DNA from: Bacteroidota bacterium
GTDB taxonomy: Bacteria; Bacteroidota; Bacteroidia; Palsa-948
Assembly: GCA_003164895.1 (NCBI GenBank)
Contig: PLUL01000013.1
Location: forward strand, 1 to 35,151
DNA: 35,151 nt
Reading direction: 5' to 3'
Positions within the stretch are counted from its first letter, which is position 1; every line of letters starts with the position of its first letter. The translations under genes were made by a program, and so were the position numbers. Positions 1-7,441 of this stretch are shown in pieces. A model generated the notes under the pieces. It did no database searches. It saw only the letters and a program-made list of their open reading frames with translations, and was not told the DNA's origin.

Positions 1-275
<275 letters not shown>

Positions 276-327
276 AATAATGTTTAAAACTGTCAAAGAT
301 AATTTATATGCGAAGAACGGCTCAAGT

Positions 328-335
328 TAACTTTG
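328..335 (+). promoter_or_regulatory. Bacteroidota-type -7 box for the glycosyltransferase gene
   Basis: TAACTTTG matches the TAnnTTTG consensus exactly and ends 7 bases before the ATG at 343. If transcription starts 4-7 bases after the box, as is usual, the leader would be only a few bases or absent. No clear -33 TTTG was found at the right distance. Confidence 0.5.
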
Positions 336-342
336 GCAAATT

Positions 343-1503
343 ATGAAATCACTATTTACTCCTGAATTAAGTATTCCGTTTATTCTGTTTTGTCTTTTCT
401 GCTTAACGATTCTCGTTCTGCTTTGGTATTATCTGTATTATTTTTCACGTTTGGCTTTTTATAAAGAAACAGATTCTTCCATCAACTATCCTCCGACTTC
501 TATTATCATCTGCGCTAAAAATGAAGACCACAATCTTCCTGAATTTTTACCGCTTGTTCTTGAACAGGATTATTCTGATTTTGAAGTGGTGGTGGTCGAC
601 GATTGTTCTTCGGATAACACAAGCGATGTGCTTCGGGAGTTTGAAAAAAAATATAAGCACCTGCGCACAATTACAATAAAGGAAGATAAAAAACACCATC
701 ATGGAAAAAAATTTGCAGTGATGGTTGGAATCAAAGGAGCAAAATTCGAGCATTTGCTTTTCACCGATGGCGACTGCAAACCAATAGATAATCAATGGCT
801 GAAAAAAATGATGCGAAATTTTTCAAATGAAACTGAAATTGTATTGGGCTACAGCAAATATAAAAAGCTTCCAGGTTTTTTAAATAAGCTAATACGCTTT
901 GATACTTTTCACATTGCACTTCAATATCTTTCATTTGCCATGGCAGGTAATCCGTATATGGGCGTAGGAAGGAATCTTGCGTATAAAAAATCTCTTTTCT
1001 TCAAGTACAAAGGATTTGCTACTCATTACCATATCGAATCGGGAGATGATGACCTGTTCATTAATCAAGCAGCAACAAAAAACAATACAGGTGTAGAAAT
1101 TTCTCCTGAAAGTTTTACGGTTTCTCGTGTGAAAAAAAGTTGGAAAGGATGGATCGAACAAAAACGCAGACATCTCACCACATGGACTGAATATAAATCA
1201 TCTGATAAAATTCGTTTGGGAATTTATCCGTTTGCGCAAGTATTTTTTTGGATTCTATTTATTCTGTTGATCATTTTGTTACAGATTGAAAAGATGGATC
1301 AATCCGAGTTGTATATAATCCTTTCCATGTTTCTGCTAAAAACCATTACTCAACTTATCATTTTTAAGATGGCAATGGATAAATTGAAAGAGAAAGATTT
1401 ATTCGTAATTTCGCTTATAGCGGAAGTGTTTCTTCTTGGATTTTATCCTTTGCTCACTATTTCCAATCGGCTCTTCCGCAGAAAACAATGGAAAAAGAGT
1501 TGA
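343..1503 (+). CDS. Membrane-bound family 2 glycosyltransferase
   Basis: This 386-residue protein has one N-terminal membrane segment (about residues 10-35), a cytoplasmic GT-A domain (about 50-280) and two or three C-terminal membrane segments (about 292-380). The GT-A features are visible: SIIICAKNE at the start of the nucleotide fold, VVVDDCSSDNT, the metal-binding TDGD (142-144) and QKRRH at 273-277, which sits where processive enzymes have QxxRW. This suggests transfer of sugars from a nucleotide donor onto a lipid or growing glycan at the inner membrane. The product cannot be named. Its last 16 bases overlap the sigma factor gene downstream, implying co-transcription and translational coupling. 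The divergent neighbour tgt gives no hint of substrate. Confidence 0.85.
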   Translation: MKSLFTPELSIPFILFCLFCLTILVLLWYYLYYFSRLAFYKETDSSINYPPTSIIICAKNEDHNLPEFLPLVLEQDYSDFEVVVVDDCSSDNTSDVLREFEKKYKHLRTITIKEDKKHHHGKKFAVMVGIKGAKFEHLLFTDGDCKPIDNQWLKKMMRNFSNETEIVLGYSKYKKLPGFLNKLIRFDTFHIALQYLSFAMAGNPYMGVGRNLAYKKSLFFKYKGFATHYHIESGDDDLFINQAATKNNTGVEISPESFTVSRVKKSWKGWIEQKRRHLTTWTEYKSSDKIRLGIYPFAQVFFWILFILLIILLQIEKMDQSELYIILSMFLLKTITQLIIFKMAMDKLKEKDLFVISLIAEVFLLGFYPLLTISNRLFRRKQWKKS

Positions 1504-2099
1504 ATTCACATCTCTCTGCAAAAGGCGTTTACGACTGGAAACTTGTACAGCGCGCGCTTAAAAAAAACGATCAGAAAGCGTATGCCGAACTAATGGGAAG
1601 GTACAAGGAAACTATTTTTTACATGCTTCTTAAAATGATAAAATCCAAAGACGATGCGGATGATCTTACCATAGAAGCATTCGGAAAGGCGTTTAAAAAT
1701 CTTTCGCAGTACACTCCTGATTTTGCATTCAGCACATGGCTTTTTAAAATTGCAACAAACAATTGCATTGATTATATCCGCAGAAAAAAAGAAGCTGTAT
1801 CACTCGATAAAACCTATGAAACTTCCGATGGGGATGTAATTTCTTTTGAACCAAAATCAGAATTTTTGAATCCTGAAGAAAAGGCAATAAAGAAACAAAA
1901 GATACAGGTTATGCAGTCGGTGGTGGAAAAATTACAGCCGCGTTACCGTGTGCTTGTTGAACTGCGCTACTTTCAGGAAAAATCTTACGAAGAAATTGCT
2001 CTGGAACTTGATTTGCCGATTGGCACGGTGAAAGCGCAACTCTTTCGTGCGCGCGAACTTCTTTACCACACCCTCAAAAACATGCACGGAAAAATTTGA
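1488..2099 (+). CDS. ECF-type RNA polymerase sigma factor (sigma-70 family)
   Basis: This 203-residue protein has region 2 at about 33-98, including DDADDLTIEAFGKAFKNL and the -10-recognition stretch FSTWLFKIATNNCIDYIRR. Region 4 at about 145-197 carries the helix-turn-helix KSYEEIALELDLPIGTVKAQLFRAR. No region 3 is present, which defines the ECF group. The start overlaps the end of the glycosyltransferase gene by 16 bases. ECF factors usually have an anti-sigma partner next door, but none is visible; the next gene is a thioredoxin-like protein 85 bases downstream. Targets are unknown. The linker between regions 2 and 4 (about 99-144) is somewhat long and acidic. Confidence 0.92.
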   Translation: MEKELNSHLSAKGVYDWKLVQRALKKNDQKAYAELMGRYKETIFYMLLKMIKSKDDADDLTIEAFGKAFKNLSQYTPDFAFSTWLFKIATNNCIDYIRRKKEAVSLDKTYETSDGDVISFEPKSEFLNPEEKAIKKQKIQVMQSVVEKLQPRYRVLVELRYFQEKSYEEIALELDLPIGTVKAQLFRARELLYHTLKNMHGKI

Positions 2100-2184
2100 A
2101 ACCCATTTATTCATTTTATACGGATAAAAATAATAATTTTATTTTTATTGTTCGAAGTAAATAGTCACTAATAAAAAATTTATC

Positions 2185-2694
2185 TTGAAAACAATTTCTA
2201 TTTTTCTTCTCACATTCTGTTTTCTTACAGCGTTTCAAGGAACTGGAAAAAAAATTCCATCTGTGCAGATTCAAACGCTGGAAGGAAAAAACGTCAATAC
2301 ATCTTCTTTTTCCAATGGCGGCAAGCCTATGCTTATTTCCTTTTGGGCAACGTGGTGCAGCCCCTGCAAAAAAGAACTCAACACAATCGCTGAAGTATAT
2401 GACGAATGGAAAAAAGAAACAGGAGTGAAGCTCATCGCTATTTCCATTGATGATTCAAAAAGTTCGAACAAAGTAGCTCCCTATGTGAATGGAAAAGGAT
2501 GGGAGTTTGAAGAATATTTGGATGTGAATTCTGATTTCAAACGTGCAATTGGCGTCAACAATCCTCCGCAAACTTTTTTGGTTGATGGCAAAGGAGAAAT
2601 TGTTTGGCAGCACGTAGGTTTTAAAGATGGCGACGAAGCACAATATATTGAAGCGTTACGAAAAGTTATCAAAGGTGAAAAGATTGAGCATTGA
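2185..2694 (+). CDS. TlpA-type thioredoxin-fold protein, exported
   Basis: This 169-residue protein begins with a short hydrophobic signal (about 1-17) followed directly by an AhpC/TSA-Redoxin-like thioredoxin domain. The active site is WATWCSPCKK with C58 and C61, and the cis-proline loop is NNPPQTFLVDGKGEIV. TlpA-like proteins act outside the cytoplasm as disulfide reductases, for example on cytochrome c or copper-site cysteines. The substrate here is unknown. I use a TTG start at 2185 because it gives a complete signal peptide and no in-frame ATG lies upstream. The gene is followed after 28 bases by a predicted outer-membrane barrel with a CX4C pair and then by an Omp28-like protein with CxxC motifs, which hints at a shared thiol-redox role (inference). 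Confidence 0.88.
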   Translation: MKTISIFLLTFCFLTAFQGTGKKIPSVQIQTLEGKNVNTSSFSNGGKPMLISFWATWCSPCKKELNTIAEVYDEWKKETGVKLIAISIDDSKSSNKVAPYVNGKGWEFEEYLDVNSDFKRAIGVNNPPQTFLVDGKGEIVWQHVGFKDGDEAQYIEALRKVIKGEKIEH

Positions 2695-2722
2695 ACTATT
2701 TTCGTATTAGCTTTATTCTTAT

Positions 2723-4384
2723 ATGAAAAAACTATTTTTAATTTTTCTATTCCTGTTTTCGTTCCGTATAATTTTTTCACAAAACATTCTTTCTTCAGGT
2801 GAAATCCATGGCAACTTTTCAATGGATGCGCAATATTATAATCCCGATTCATCCATTGGCGCTCCGCCCGTTCCCGAAAAAATGCGGATGCAGGGATATT
2901 CAAATCTCATTTACACGAACGGAAATTTTTCTGCGGGTGCCCGTTACGAAAGTTATCTCAATCCTCTGACCGGCTTTGACCCGCGATACAAAGGCAGCGG
3001 AATTCCATATCGTTTTGCATCTTATAAAGTGGATAAATTAGAAGTTACTGTTGGAAATTATTACGAACAGTTTGGCAGCGGAATGATTTTGCGTGCGTAT
3101 GAAGAAAAAGGACTTGGCATTGATAATTCGTTGGATGGCTTTCGTTTAAAATATGTTTTTCATGGAATTTATCTGAAAGGCATTGTCGGCACTCAGCGAA
3201 ATTACTGGGGAAAAGGTCCCGGTATTGTGCGCGGCATTGATACCGAAGTTCATTTGAACGAACTTCTTGCTCGGGAAAAAGATTCTACCTATCATCCATC
3301 AAAAACAGAAATTACTTTTGGCGGAAGTTTTGTCGGAAAGTATCAGGATGGCAGGCAGGTAACTTCCGGCACAAGTACATTGAACGTGCCGCAAAATGTG
3401 GGAGCAGGTTCCGGACGCATTGGCATCAGCCGTGGAAAAATAAATCTTAATGGCGAATACGTTTATAAATCGCAAGACCCATCGGCATTTAATAATTATA
3501 TTTATAAACCCGGACAAGCAGTACTCGTGAATGCTAATTATTCTGAAAAAGGTTTTGGTTTTTATTTTGGTGCAAAACGAATAGATAACATGTCGTTCAA
3601 ATCCGATAGAAATGCTACCGGAAATGATTTGAATATGAACTATATTCCATCTTTCACAAAGCAGAATACCTATTCACTTCTTGCATTTTATCCTTATGCC
3701 ACACAGCCGAACGGAGAAATAAATTATCAGTCGGAAATAGAAATGAAAATTAAAAAAGGAACTTTTTTGGGAGGAAAATACGGTACCGATCTTGCTTTTA
3801 ATGTTTCTCAGGCGTACGGATTGGATACCACGCATTTGAATCCTGCCACCGATAGTTCGCGCCTGGGGTACAAAGCAAATTACATGGGAATAGGAAAATT
3901 ATATTTCAGCGATTTTAATATTGAAGTGTCGCACAAATTCAGTCCGAAGGTTAAAGTTCTTGTGGTTTATGCCAACGAGATATACGACAAAGACGTGATC
4001 CAGAACGAGAGCGGATTTGGAACGGTATATGCCAATGTTGGATTGACCGAACTTACCTATCATTTTAAAGGAGCAAAATTTTTGAGAATGGAATTTCAGG
4101 AACTTTATACTAAGCAGGATTTTGGAAGCTGGGCAATGGTACTTGCGGAATATGGTGCAGGAGAACACTGGCTTCTCAGCGCATTCGATCAATATAATTA
4201 CGGGAATGATAATTCTGCTGCACGGATTCATTACTATACGGCAGCAGTAACTTATTTAAAAGATGCTACGCGCATTTCGCTTGGCTATGGAAAGCAGCGT
4301 TCCGGAATTTTTTGCGTAGGCGGTGTGTGCAGATATGTTCCTGCATCCAACGGAATATCACTATCGGTAACAACAACATTTTAA
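2723..4384 (+). CDS. DUF6029-like predicted outer-membrane beta-barrel protein
   Basis: This 553-residue protein has a clear signal peptide (about 1-19, ending FSQ). The rest is rich in glycine, tyrosine and alternating hydrophobic residues, and it ends in phenylalanine (SLSVTTTF), the usual terminal residue of an outer-membrane barrel. From memory it resembles the uncharacterised Bacteroidota family DUF6029; I could not run a search. The mature protein contains only two cysteines, C531 and C536, in CVGGVCRY just before the final predicted strand. The placement between a TlpA thioredoxin and an Omp28-like protein suggests these cysteines are kept reduced or oxidised by the neighbours (inference). 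It is not a TonB receptor: there is no plug domain. Function unknown. Confidence 0.8.
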   Translation: MKKLFLIFLFLFSFRIIFSQNILSSGEIHGNFSMDAQYYNPDSSIGAPPVPEKMRMQGYSNLIYTNGNFSAGARYESYLNPLTGFDPRYKGSGIPYRFASYKVDKLEVTVGNYYEQFGSGMILRAYEEKGLGIDNSLDGFRLKYVFHGIYLKGIVGTQRNYWGKGPGIVRGIDTEVHLNELLAREKDSTYHPSKTEITFGGSFVGKYQDGRQVTSGTSTLNVPQNVGAGSGRIGISRGKINLNGEYVYKSQDPSAFNNYIYKPGQAVLVNANYSEKGFGFYFGAKRIDNMSFKSDRNATGNDLNMNYIPSFTKQNTYSLLAFYPYATQPNGEINYQSEIEMKIKKGTFLGGKYGTDLAFNVSQAYGLDTTHLNPATDSSRLGYKANYMGIGKLYFSDFNIEVSHKFSPKVKVLVVYANEIYDKDVIQNESGFGTVYANVGLTELTYHFKGAKFLRMEFQELYTKQDFGSWAMVLAEYGAGEHWLLSAFDQYNYGNDNSAARIHYYTAAVTYLKDATRISLGYGKQRSGIFCVGGVCRYVPASNGISLSVTTTF

Positions 4385-4419
4385 ATCTTCGAAAAACAAA
4401 ACCATACGAAAAATACGAA

Positions 4420-4473
4420 ATGAAACACTTTATTAAATATTACTTTTTACTTTTTATTTTCTTCGTGCGATAA
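4420..4473 (+). pseudogene. Out-of-frame signal-peptide fragment of the Omp28-like lipoprotein
   Basis: An ATG at 4420 opens a 17-codon frame (MKHFIKYYFLLFIFF...) ending at TAA 4471-4473. It has the basic start and hydrophobic core of a lipoprotein signal peptide. The frame used downstream reads FSSCDKVKNPY across 4457-4489, that is, a lipobox cysteine followed by the mature protein. Removing one T from any of the T runs at 4444-4460 joins the two into a normal lipoprotein such as ...FLLFISSCDKV. I therefore read it as the true start of the gene at 4490-5356, separated by a one-base insertion or a sequencing error. Confidence 0.6.
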
Positions 4474-4489
4474 AGTAAAAAATCCTTAT

Positions 4490-5356
4490 GTGAATACTCA
4501 TAATTCTGCCGTAGGTTGTCCTAATCCGGTTTTTCCTGCTAAGGCATTTGTGCGAAAAGTTTTGGTGGAAGATTATACCGGTCATCGTTGTGTGAATTGT
4601 CCGCCTGCTGCGGTAACTTTAGAAAATATTCGCGCGGTTTATCCTACACAAGTTGTCGGAATTGCTGTTCATGCAAATTTTTGGGCAGAACCTTCGCCTT
4701 GTAATCCTCCACCGGGTGGACTTCCAAGCGATGCCTTTTATCATTATCTCGGTTGTCCGGCTGCCGAAAATTATTTTACAAGTTTTGGGTTTGCAAGCAA
4801 TCCGAATGGAATGGTAAATCGAATTCCGGTAGGCGGTTCTCCGGTTATCAGCAATGGCACTTGGAAATCAGTTGTAGATACTATTGTAACAAAACCACCA
4901 GTTGCCGATATAAATATTTTCACCAATTATAATAATTCCACTAATAAACTTTGTGTGTCCTGCAAAACAACTTTTCTGAATGCCATGCAAGGAACTTTCA
5001 ATCTTTCCATACTTTTTGTGGAAGACAGTATTTTTGACTGGCAGGCATTTGCCGGCAGCGACAGCAGCAATTATCTTTTCAGGTATGTGGTGCGCGATGA
5101 TATTAACGGTGCCGGAACAGGATTCGGACCAACCATTAAAATCAATCCTGCTTTAAACGATACGGTAGTAAGCAGTTATTCTTATTCTGTACCAACTGGA
5201 TATGCATTTACATCAGCCAGTTGCCCAGCACCGCTTGCTGTTTCGCCATGCAATCCGTCACATTGCTATGTTGTGGCTTTTATTTATGATGGAAACAGCG
5301 CCAGCGCAACATATCGCGAAATTATTCAGGCGGAAATAAAAAAGATTTATCCCTAA
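4490..5356 (+). CDS. Omp28-like protein with CxxC motifs (5' end frameshifted)
   Basis: The open frame gives 288 residues from a GTG at 4490, but the frame is open upstream to 4424 and encodes SSCDKVKNPY there, so the annotated start is an artefact of a frameshift (see the fragment at 4420). The sequence VLVEDYTGHRCVNCPPAA, with C34 and C37 in this numbering, is the signature of Omp28-related proteins, whose N-terminal domain has a thioredoxin-like fold. A second CxxC (C155, C158; LCVSCKTTF) and further cysteines follow. It would be a lipid-anchored envelope protein. Family members are described as outer-membrane proteins without a settled function. It follows the DUF6029-like barrel gene and probably shares its transcript. 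It converges with the T9SS gene at 5377, 20 bases away. Confidence 0.8.
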   Translation: MNTHNSAVGCPNPVFPAKAFVRKVLVEDYTGHRCVNCPPAAVTLENIRAVYPTQVVGIAVHANFWAEPSPCNPPPGGLPSDAFYHYLGCPAAENYFTSFGFASNPNGMVNRIPVGGSPVISNGTWKSVVDTIVTKPPVADINIFTNYNNSTNKLCVSCKTTFLNAMQGTFNLSILFVEDSIFDWQAFAGSDSSNYLFRYVVRDDINGAGTGFGPTIKINPALNDTVVSSYSYSVPTGYAFTSASCPAPLAVSPCNPSHCYVVAFIYDGNSASATYREIIQAEIKKIYP

Positions 5357-5376
5357 CAGATCAATTTAGGTTTTTT

Positions 5377-6084
5377 TTATTGAACAACAATTAATTTTCC
5401 TGCGCTTACCTGTTGATTATCCGACACAAGTTTGTAGAAATAAATTCCTTGAGAAGTATTTAATGAAATGAGATTATTTCCATTATTCAAATTCGAATAT
5501 TTTGACACAATATTTCCAATAATATCATAAACCGACAAAGAAAAAGAAGTTGTGGAATTTTGTTTGCTGGAGATATTTATAGAGAAAACACTTCCTGAGG
5601 TAATTGGGTTTGGAGAAATTTTAACGCTAACATTTTGCGCATCCAATTCATTTACGCCGGTAATACTGTTGACACAAAAATGCTTATAAATTGTTTTTGT
5701 TGGAGGAGTAAGATTTCTAAATGCCATTAATACCGTGCCGCTTCCGGGAATTGAAGAAGTTATAAAGTGCATTATAAAGCCATCATGCTGATGTGGCTGA
5801 AAAGTAAAATGCACGCTGTCTGTAGTAGGCAAGTAGCAAGTACCATTCATGCAGAATTCAGTTTTCCAACCCGGAGTAGTTACATTTTGAACACGAACGA
5901 CTTCAATAGACAACGAAATGGTTGTATCATTCATTATGGAATCCAATTTATAAACTTCTACATCCGTCGATGTATCACCGACATCACAAGTATCGGGCAT
6001 CACAATAGTAAATGCTTGTGAAAAAGATTTTTCACTTGAAAAAAGAAAAAACGAAAAAATAATTAGAGTATAAATTTTTTTCAT
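5377..6084 (-). CDS. Small T9SS cargo protein with a CxxGxC motif
   Basis: This 235-residue protein has a signal peptide (about 1-23, ending SFSQ) and a type A T9SS sorting domain at about 155-235 (VKISPNPITSGSVFSI ... VYDIIGNIVSKY ... GIYFYKLVSDNQQ ... GKLIVV). It should cross the outer membrane by type IX secretion and be released or anchored at the surface. The middle domain (about 24-135) is beta-rich with cysteines C33, C78, C83 and C137. C78 and C83 form FCMNGTCY. I recall similar Cys-containing Ig-like domains in Bacteroidota envelope proteins, some alongside Omp28 domains, but this is unchecked. It lies at the end of the minus-strand run from rsmG, 79 bases after the TlpA-like gene. 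Confidence 0.85.
   Translation of the reverse strand: MKKIYTLIIFSFFLFSSEKSFSQAFTIVMPDTCDVGDTSTDVEVYKLDSIMNDTTISLSIEVVRVQNVTTPGWKTEFCMNGTCYLPTTDSVHFTFQPHQHDGFIMHFITSSIPGSGTVLMAFRNLTPPTKTIYKHFCVNSITGVNELDAQNVSVKISPNPITSGSVFSINISSKQNSTTSFSLSVYDIIGNIVSKYSNLNNGNNLISLNTSQGIYFYKLVSDNQQVSAGKLIVVQ
5830..5843. repeat. Two copies of the CAAGTAG heptamer inside a coding region
   Basis: CAAGTAG at 5830-5836 is followed directly by CAAGTAC at 5837-5843. On the coding (minus) strand the pair encodes the TCYL of the CxxGxC motif in the T9SS protein. The same heptamer occurs three times at 7370-7390 in the same reading frame, and as diverged copies in rnr at 30256-30290. Confidence 0.5.
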
Positions 6085-6163
6085 CAGATGGGGTTTTATA
6101 TTTTGGAGGATTTACTTTATGAAGTTATAAAGGTAGAAAAAAAATATTATTCTCCAAAATATA

Positions 6164-7426
6164 TCAGGATTCTTTCAGCAGTGATTCAACAAAAGAATTA
6201 ATTTCCTTCACCGATTTATCGTATTCAATTCCGGTAGCAGGACCAGAATAACCGGTACGGATTTTCCGAACGTTTCCTTTTTTATCTATGAAGATGGTGG
6301 TGGGAAACGACATCACATGGTTGAGCATGGGCAATGCTTTGTCTGCATCTTTTGGCTGAAATCCGGTGATAAGAAAATCATAATCCGCATTAAATTTATT
6401 TTTCAGTCGCGATAAATTATTTTTAGCTTTTTCAAAATCATCCGTCTTTTCAAATGCAAGAGCCGCTACTTCCAATCCCTGAGATTTATATTTTTTATGG
6501 AACTCGGAAAGAAACTTAGTTTCGTCCATGCAGTTTGGACACCACGATCCCATTATCTGAAGGATCACCACTTTGTTTTTGTATTTCTCATCGGAGAAAG
6601 AAACCTTTTTATTCTCAATGCTCGGAAAAGAAAAATCAACTTTTGAAAATCCTTTTTTCAGAAACGTGAGTGAATCCGGGTTTCGTAATTTGAAAGTAGA
6701 ATCTTTCCATGCAATCCATGTTTCGTGGTGATGAATGCCGGAATAAAATTCTCCCCAGATGGTGCTGTCGGGCATTATTTCAGCATGAAAAATAAAGGCG
6801 TGTGAACCATCGAAGCAGGAAAGAAGCATGTATTTTCCGAACAAACAACCTTCCAGATAGCGGTAATCTCCAGTTTCAGTTAAAAAAGTTCCGGTTGCGC
6901 TGTGAGCATATTGTTTGAATACTCCGATAGCATAGGAACTGTCGGGTTGGTTGGGACTGAATACACATCGCCATTTCCCGCCAAAAGGAAAATTATCTTT
7001 TTCTTCGTATTCAGGACAATCAAAACGATTTGCTTCGCCATAAATTCCGGTGAAAGGAATAATATTTTTTTCTTTTCGCGCATGATTTATCCAGTTTCCG
7101 TTCATCAATGAATCTCCTGAAAGTTTGCATCTGAATTCGGAATCAAACACAGGCATTTTGATAAAAACAGAATCACCTTTAATAGAAACTTCATTTACAA
7201 GAATTTTTTCTTCCGCATTATGAATCGTGATTTTTGTTGAATCATTTTGAAATGAGAGATCAAAATTGAAAGGAAGAATCAATCCGGTGGAATCTACAAT
7301 CGTAAGAATACCTCTCCATTTTCCTTCTTTGAGGGGAGATGGTTTTTTAGGGTGAGAACAAGAAAAAAAGTAGCAAGTAGCAAGTAGCAAAGCAGTAAGA
7401 ATACGCGATTTGCAATTCGTTTTCAT
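6164..7426 (-). CDS. TlpA-like thioredoxin lipoprotein with an N-terminal beta domain
   Basis: This 420-residue protein starts with a lipoprotein signal (about 1-23) ending FFSCSHP. The first two thirds (about 30-250) is a beta-rich domain I do not recognise. The C-terminal thioredoxin domain (about 265-415) has the active site GSWCPNCMDE with C296 and C299 and the cis-proline segment SFPTTIFIDKKGNVRKIRTGYSG. It is probably a membrane-anchored thiol-disulfide reductase facing the periplasm. It begins 15 bases after the rseP stop, so it is very likely in the same transcript as rsmG-dxr-rseP. Part of its signal peptide (LLATCY) is encoded by three perfect copies of a 7-base repeat. Confidence 0.87.
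   Translation of the reverse strand: MKTNCKSRILTALLLATCYFFSCSHPKKPSPLKEGKWRGILTIVDSTGLILPFNFDLSFQNDSTKITIHNAEEKILVNEVSIKGDSVFIKMPVFDSEFRCKLSGDSLMNGNWINHARKEKNIIPFTGIYGEANRFDCPEYEEKDNFPFGGKWRCVFSPNQPDSSYAIGVFKQYAHSATGTFLTETGDYRYLEGCLFGKYMLLSCFDGSHAFIFHAEIMPDSTIWGEFYSGIHHHETWIAWKDSTFKLRNPDSLTFLKKGFSKVDFSFPSIENKKVSFSDEKYKNKVVILQIMGSWCPNCMDETKFLSEFHKKYKSQGLEVAALAFEKTDDFEKAKNNLSRLKNKFNADYDFLITGFQPKDADKALPMLNHVMSFPTTIFIDKKGNVRKIRTGYSGPATGIEYDKSVKEINSFVESLLKES
7370..7390. repeat. Three perfect tandem copies of the GTAGCAA heptamer
   Basis: GTAGCAA is repeated at 7370-7376, 7377-7383 and 7384-7390. It lies inside the signal-peptide codons of the TlpA-like lipoprotein and on that strand reads TTGCTACTTGCTACTTGCTAC in part, giving L-L-A-T-C-Y. 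Since 7 is not a multiple of 3, gain or loss of one unit would shift the frame. The unit is the same as that at 5830-5843. Confidence 0.75.
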
Positions 7427-7441
7427 TCGTAATCAGTAGTA

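Noticed and set aside
2481-2903. A 140-codon antisense frame across the TlpA and barrel genes
   Set aside because: It crosses two real genes and their gap and has no signal, motif or promoter.
2185-5356. Cytochrome c maturation operon
   Set aside because: No CXXCH haem motif, Ccm or ResB/ResC-like protein is present, so the TlpA protein cannot be tied to cytochrome assembly from this sequence.
7370-7390. Possible CRISPR array
   Set aside because: The units are 7 bases long and directly adjacent with no spacers, and no cas gene is in the window.
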